The translations under genes were made by a program, and so were the position numbers. Below the pieces are notes generated by a model. The model was not told the DNA's origin, ran no database searches, and worked only from the letters and a program-made list of their open reading frames with translations. 64,000 bases of DNA from Jacaranda mimosifolia (Eukaryota > Streptophyta > Magnoliopsida > Lamiales > Bignoniaceae), in NCBI GenBank assembly GCA_018894105.1, contig CM032127.1:5358501-5422500 (forward strand). Direction: 5' to 3'. Positions 60,956-64,000 of this stretch are shown here, in pieces; within the stretch, counting starts at the first letter, position 1, and the number at the start of each line of letters is the position of its first letter.

Positions 60956-63900
60956 ATGGAAGGTAGACCTAGATGTTCCAACCAAAACCCCCGTTATGCA
61001 ACTCGGCCTCAAGAGCCAAACGACCAACCACCAAACAACACACAAGACCCACCTCTAGCTGTTCAAACTAGGATTTGTCAAGAGGATTTAATAGCAATTG
61101 CTACTGCTATAGAACAAGTTGTGCAAGCACAAAACCAACGTCCTATACAGGCAGCTCAGCAACCACCTGTTAACATGGGAACCAAATGCCGTTATGAGGC
61201 CTTAAGAAAAGCCTGCATACCTACTTTTGATGGGACTCATGAGCTTGAGGCAGTGCAAAGATGTCTTAAAGAGATAGAAGATAACTTCGAATTGATGGAA
61301 GTTCCTTTGGAAGTTAGGCCAAGAGTAATAGTACCTTTCCTTGTAGGAGAAGCAGAAAAATGGTGGGAAAGTGTATCGCCCGCTATGCTGACTGAAGGAC
61401 CCATTACATGGGCACGCTTTTGAGAGGCCTACCTTAAGCACTTCTTTCCTAATGCCATTCGACTTCAAAAGATGACAGAATTTGACAATTTGGCACAACT
61501 ACTAGATATGTCTGTGGTGGAGTGTTCAGCTAGATTTCACTCGCTTGGAAAGTATTCGCCTACTATTATAGCTGATCCAAAATTGAAGATCCATAAATTT
61601 ACAAGAGGTTTGAAAAGCAGAATTCAGTCAGCATTAGCCATATTTGAAGCTAGGAGCTTTGATGAACTGTTAGGGGCTGCCATCGAGCCAAAGCTGACGT
61701 AAAGAGAAGAGATGAGGAGAACAAATTGAAAAGGCCTAGAAATGAATTGAAACTTGGTCGAGGACCTTTAATGCAAGTACCAGTGAATCGAATTCAAGCT
61801 AATAAGAGATGACTTATACCGAATCAACCACAACCCCCATTTGAAGAATGTGACTTCTGTCATAGGAGGCATGATAGAGAATGTAGATGGAAGAATGGGG
61901 CGTGTTTTCGATGCGGCAAGATGGGTCACCGAATTTCTTAATGCCTATTGCACGACCCTAGAGCCACTGAAAATCCAAATCAGAACCAAAATCCTAAAGG
62001 AAATACAAGGGTGTTTGCTATGATGCAAGAGGAAGTAAACAATGTCGAAGATGTAGTGACAGGTATGATCGAAATTAATAAAGTGCCTGCTTATGGATTA
62101 TTTGATTGTGGAGCTATACATTCTTTTATTACTAAGAGATTTTCTAAGTTCTTGATTGACAAACCTATGGTACTTACCGAACCTTATAGAGAGTAATCAC
62201 TCCGGGAGATAAAATTTTAGTGACAAACATATTGCACAAGGATTGTACCATGGAATTGATAATATAGAACTTAAGGTTGACTTGATACAAATTAACATGA
62301 AAGAGTTCGATACCATTTTGGGAATGGATTAGTTGGCTAGTAATTTTGCCCATGTGGATTGTAGAGCTAAAATCATAAATTTTTGCCTACCTAGAAAGGA
62401 AAGTCACTCGTACCAAGGAGGCACAAAGAATCAACAAAAAGAAACAAGTCTCCTACTCTCTGCTACTCAAGCTCGGAGAGAAATTAAAAAGGGGTGTGAG
62501 GCATACTTGGCATTTGTTATGGACTCAAGCGAGAAAGATGTCAATATCTAGAGTATCCCCATAGTAAAAGAACTTCTAGATGTATTTCCTGAGGAATTAC
62601 TTGGACCAGCCCTTGATAGAGAAATTGAGTTTGAAATTAACTTGATACCAAGTTCAACGCTTATCTCAAATGTGCCATATTGGATGGCTCTAGCAGAGTT
62701 AAGAGAACTAAAGGTTCAATTACAAGAATTGATTAATACGGGGCAGATCAGGCCTAGTGTATCACCGTGGGGGGCTCCAGTATTATTTGTAAAGAAAAAG
62801 GATGGAAGTTTATGGTTATGCATCAATTATAGAGAGCTTAATAAGATTACCATCAAGAAGAAATATCCCCTTCCAGGAATCGATGATCTCTTCGACCAAT
62901 TGAAATGACCTAATGTGTTTTCTAAAATAGATTTGAGATGGGGGTACCATCAACTCAAGATAAAGGCAGAGGATATACCTAAAACTACATTTAGGACCAA
63001 ATATGGGCATTATGAGTTCTTAGTCATGCCGTTCGATTTAACTAATGCTCCAGCTGCTTTCATAGATCTGATGAATAGGATATTCAAACCATACTTAGAC
63101 AAGTTTGTGGTCATTTTCATTGACGATATCTTGGTTTATTCCCTAAGTGAACAGGAGCATGACGAATGCCCTAGGACAATACTACAAACTTTAAGAGAAA
63201 AAGATCTTTATGTGAAATTTAGTAAGTGTGAATTTTGGCTTGAAACTATTTCACGTAATATCCGCATAAGGCATATCAATAGACCCTAAGAAGGTTGAAG
63301 CTATAATGGAATGCCCAAACTGACTAATGTTACTGCAGTGAGAAGTTTCTTAGGATTGGCAGGTTATTATAGGAAGTTCATTAAAGGGTTTTCAATGATA
63401 GCCATGCCTCTCACTAAGTTAACTCAGAAGAGATCAAAATTTGAGTGAGGCACCGCCTGTGATGAGAGCTTCAATGAATTGAAACACGACTAGCATCACT
63501 GCATGTATTAGCTCTATCGAGTGAAATAGGCAATTTCACTATATACAGTGATGCATTAAAGAATGGGTTAGGATATGTTTTGATGCAAAACGAAAAAGTA
63601 GTTACCTATACGTCAAGATAATTGAAGCCATCTAAGAAAAACCACCCCACACACGATTTGGAGTTAGCAGCTGTTGTTTTTGCTGTAAAGATATGGAGGC
63701 ATTATCTTTATGGAGAAAGATGTGAAATTTATACAGGTCATAAGAGTCTCAAATACCTGTTCGCACAAAAGGATTTGAATATGAGGCAAAGAATATGGTT
63801 GGAATTACTGAAAGATTATGACTCAGGCATTAATTACCACCCTGGCAAAACAAATCGCGTGGCAGACGCCTTAAGTAGAAAGGCAAATGGAATGTTGGCC

Positions 63901-64000
63901 TCTATATTAGCAAAACAAGTAGAATCTTTGGATTTAGAAATAGTAGAGTCTATGGATAACATTCTACCTTATCTAAGTATTCAACCATGTATCCTTGATA
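60956..64000 (+). pseudogene. Ty3/Del-type gag-pol polyprotein, degenerate and cut by the window end
   Basis: Gag starts at ATG 60,956 with a proline/glutamine-rich head. The retrotransposon gag domain covers FLVGEAEKWWES (61,335-61,370), a stop at about 61,422, then EAYLKHFFP and GLKSRIQSA. A zinc knuckle CFRCGKMGH is at about 61,900. The protease motif reads GLFDCGAIHSFIT (about 62,095), with Cys for the usual Ser. RT (62,642-63,290) has [48 protein letters not shown] and the active site FIDDILVYS. RNase H (63,530-63,880) has [35 protein letters not shown] and [10 protein letters not shown]. Stops near 61,422, 61,700, 62,194, 62,550, 62,906 and 63,287 show it is inactive. Confidence 0.92.

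Larger units (their letters stand above)
60271..64000 (+). mobile_element. Ty3-type (Del/Tekay-like) retrotransposon internal region, partial
   Basis: A coiled-coil ORF, gag, zinc knuckle, protease, reverse transcriptase and RNase H follow in order and run off the right edge, with integrase presumably beyond. RT before integrase fits Ty3. No LTR directly precedes it; the nearest candidate is at 45,510-46,989, on the far side of the large MULE. Confidence 0.88.

Overview
This window is AT-rich plant nuclear DNA with no intact ordinary host gene. It is a graveyard of nested transposable elements packed around decayed copies of two diterpenoid-pathway gene families: class I diterpene synthase (ent-kaurene-synthase-like, KSL) and cytochrome P450 of the CYP76 type. 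Plant-type introns, Mutator-like (MULE), CACTA, hAT and PIF/Harbinger DNA transposons, and Ty1/copia and Ty3/Del-type retroelements all point to a flowering plant. The KSL plus CYP76 pairing fits a eudicot, possibly Lamiales, where such genes are known to cluster; the species assignment is inference.

Layout. 0.4-1.7 kb: a KSL exon scrap (minus) split by a 1.09-kb MULE. 1.8-3.4 kb: a second MULE holding an unidentified captured ORF. 3.7-7.3 kb: a PIF/Harbinger-like MITE carrying a reversed solo LTR. 7.3-11.7 kb: AT-rich DNA with a tRNA-like (SINE) scrap, a possible CACTA-like MITE, a poly-C tract and an hAT MITE. 11.7-14.3 kb: a CYP76 pseudogene (plus) interrupted by a foldback element. 14.5-17.2 kb: a 2.7-kb solo LTR. 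17.9-27.7 kb: a foldback MULE forming a hairpin of over 2 kb, invaded by a 7.7-kb non-autonomous CACTA element. 28.9-30.1 kb: a KSL 3' half (minus), broken by an hAT MITE and a 23-bp duplication. 30.4-37.4 kb: a complete but decayed MULE with a transposase gene and a small GRF-zinc-finger gene. 37.8-42.7 kb: a complete but decayed Ty1/copia element. 42.7-45.5 kb: degenerate hAT-like MITEs. 45.5-47.0 kb: a Ty3-type 5' LTR with primer-binding site. 48.1-59.8 kb: an 11.7-kb MULE with a MURA-like transposase, a convergent Ulp1-like protease gene and four minisatellite arrays. 60.3-64 kb: a Ty3/Del-type gag-pol running off the window, preceded by a coiled-coil ORF.

How it fits together. Many insertions can be read precisely because target-site duplications (TSDs), reading frames or an internal paralogous empty site survive. 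The MULE at 489 sits in a KSL exon whose empty counterpart lies at about 29.9 kb. The hAT MITE at 29,044 and the one at 34,207 each interrupt a reading frame that resumes after one TSD copy. The 11.7-kb MULE may itself sit in the 5' leader of one Ty3 element, with its LTR at 45.5 kb and its gag-pol at 60.3 kb. All coordinates come from reading the sequence by eye; no database search or alignment program was used, and family names rest on recognised motifs.
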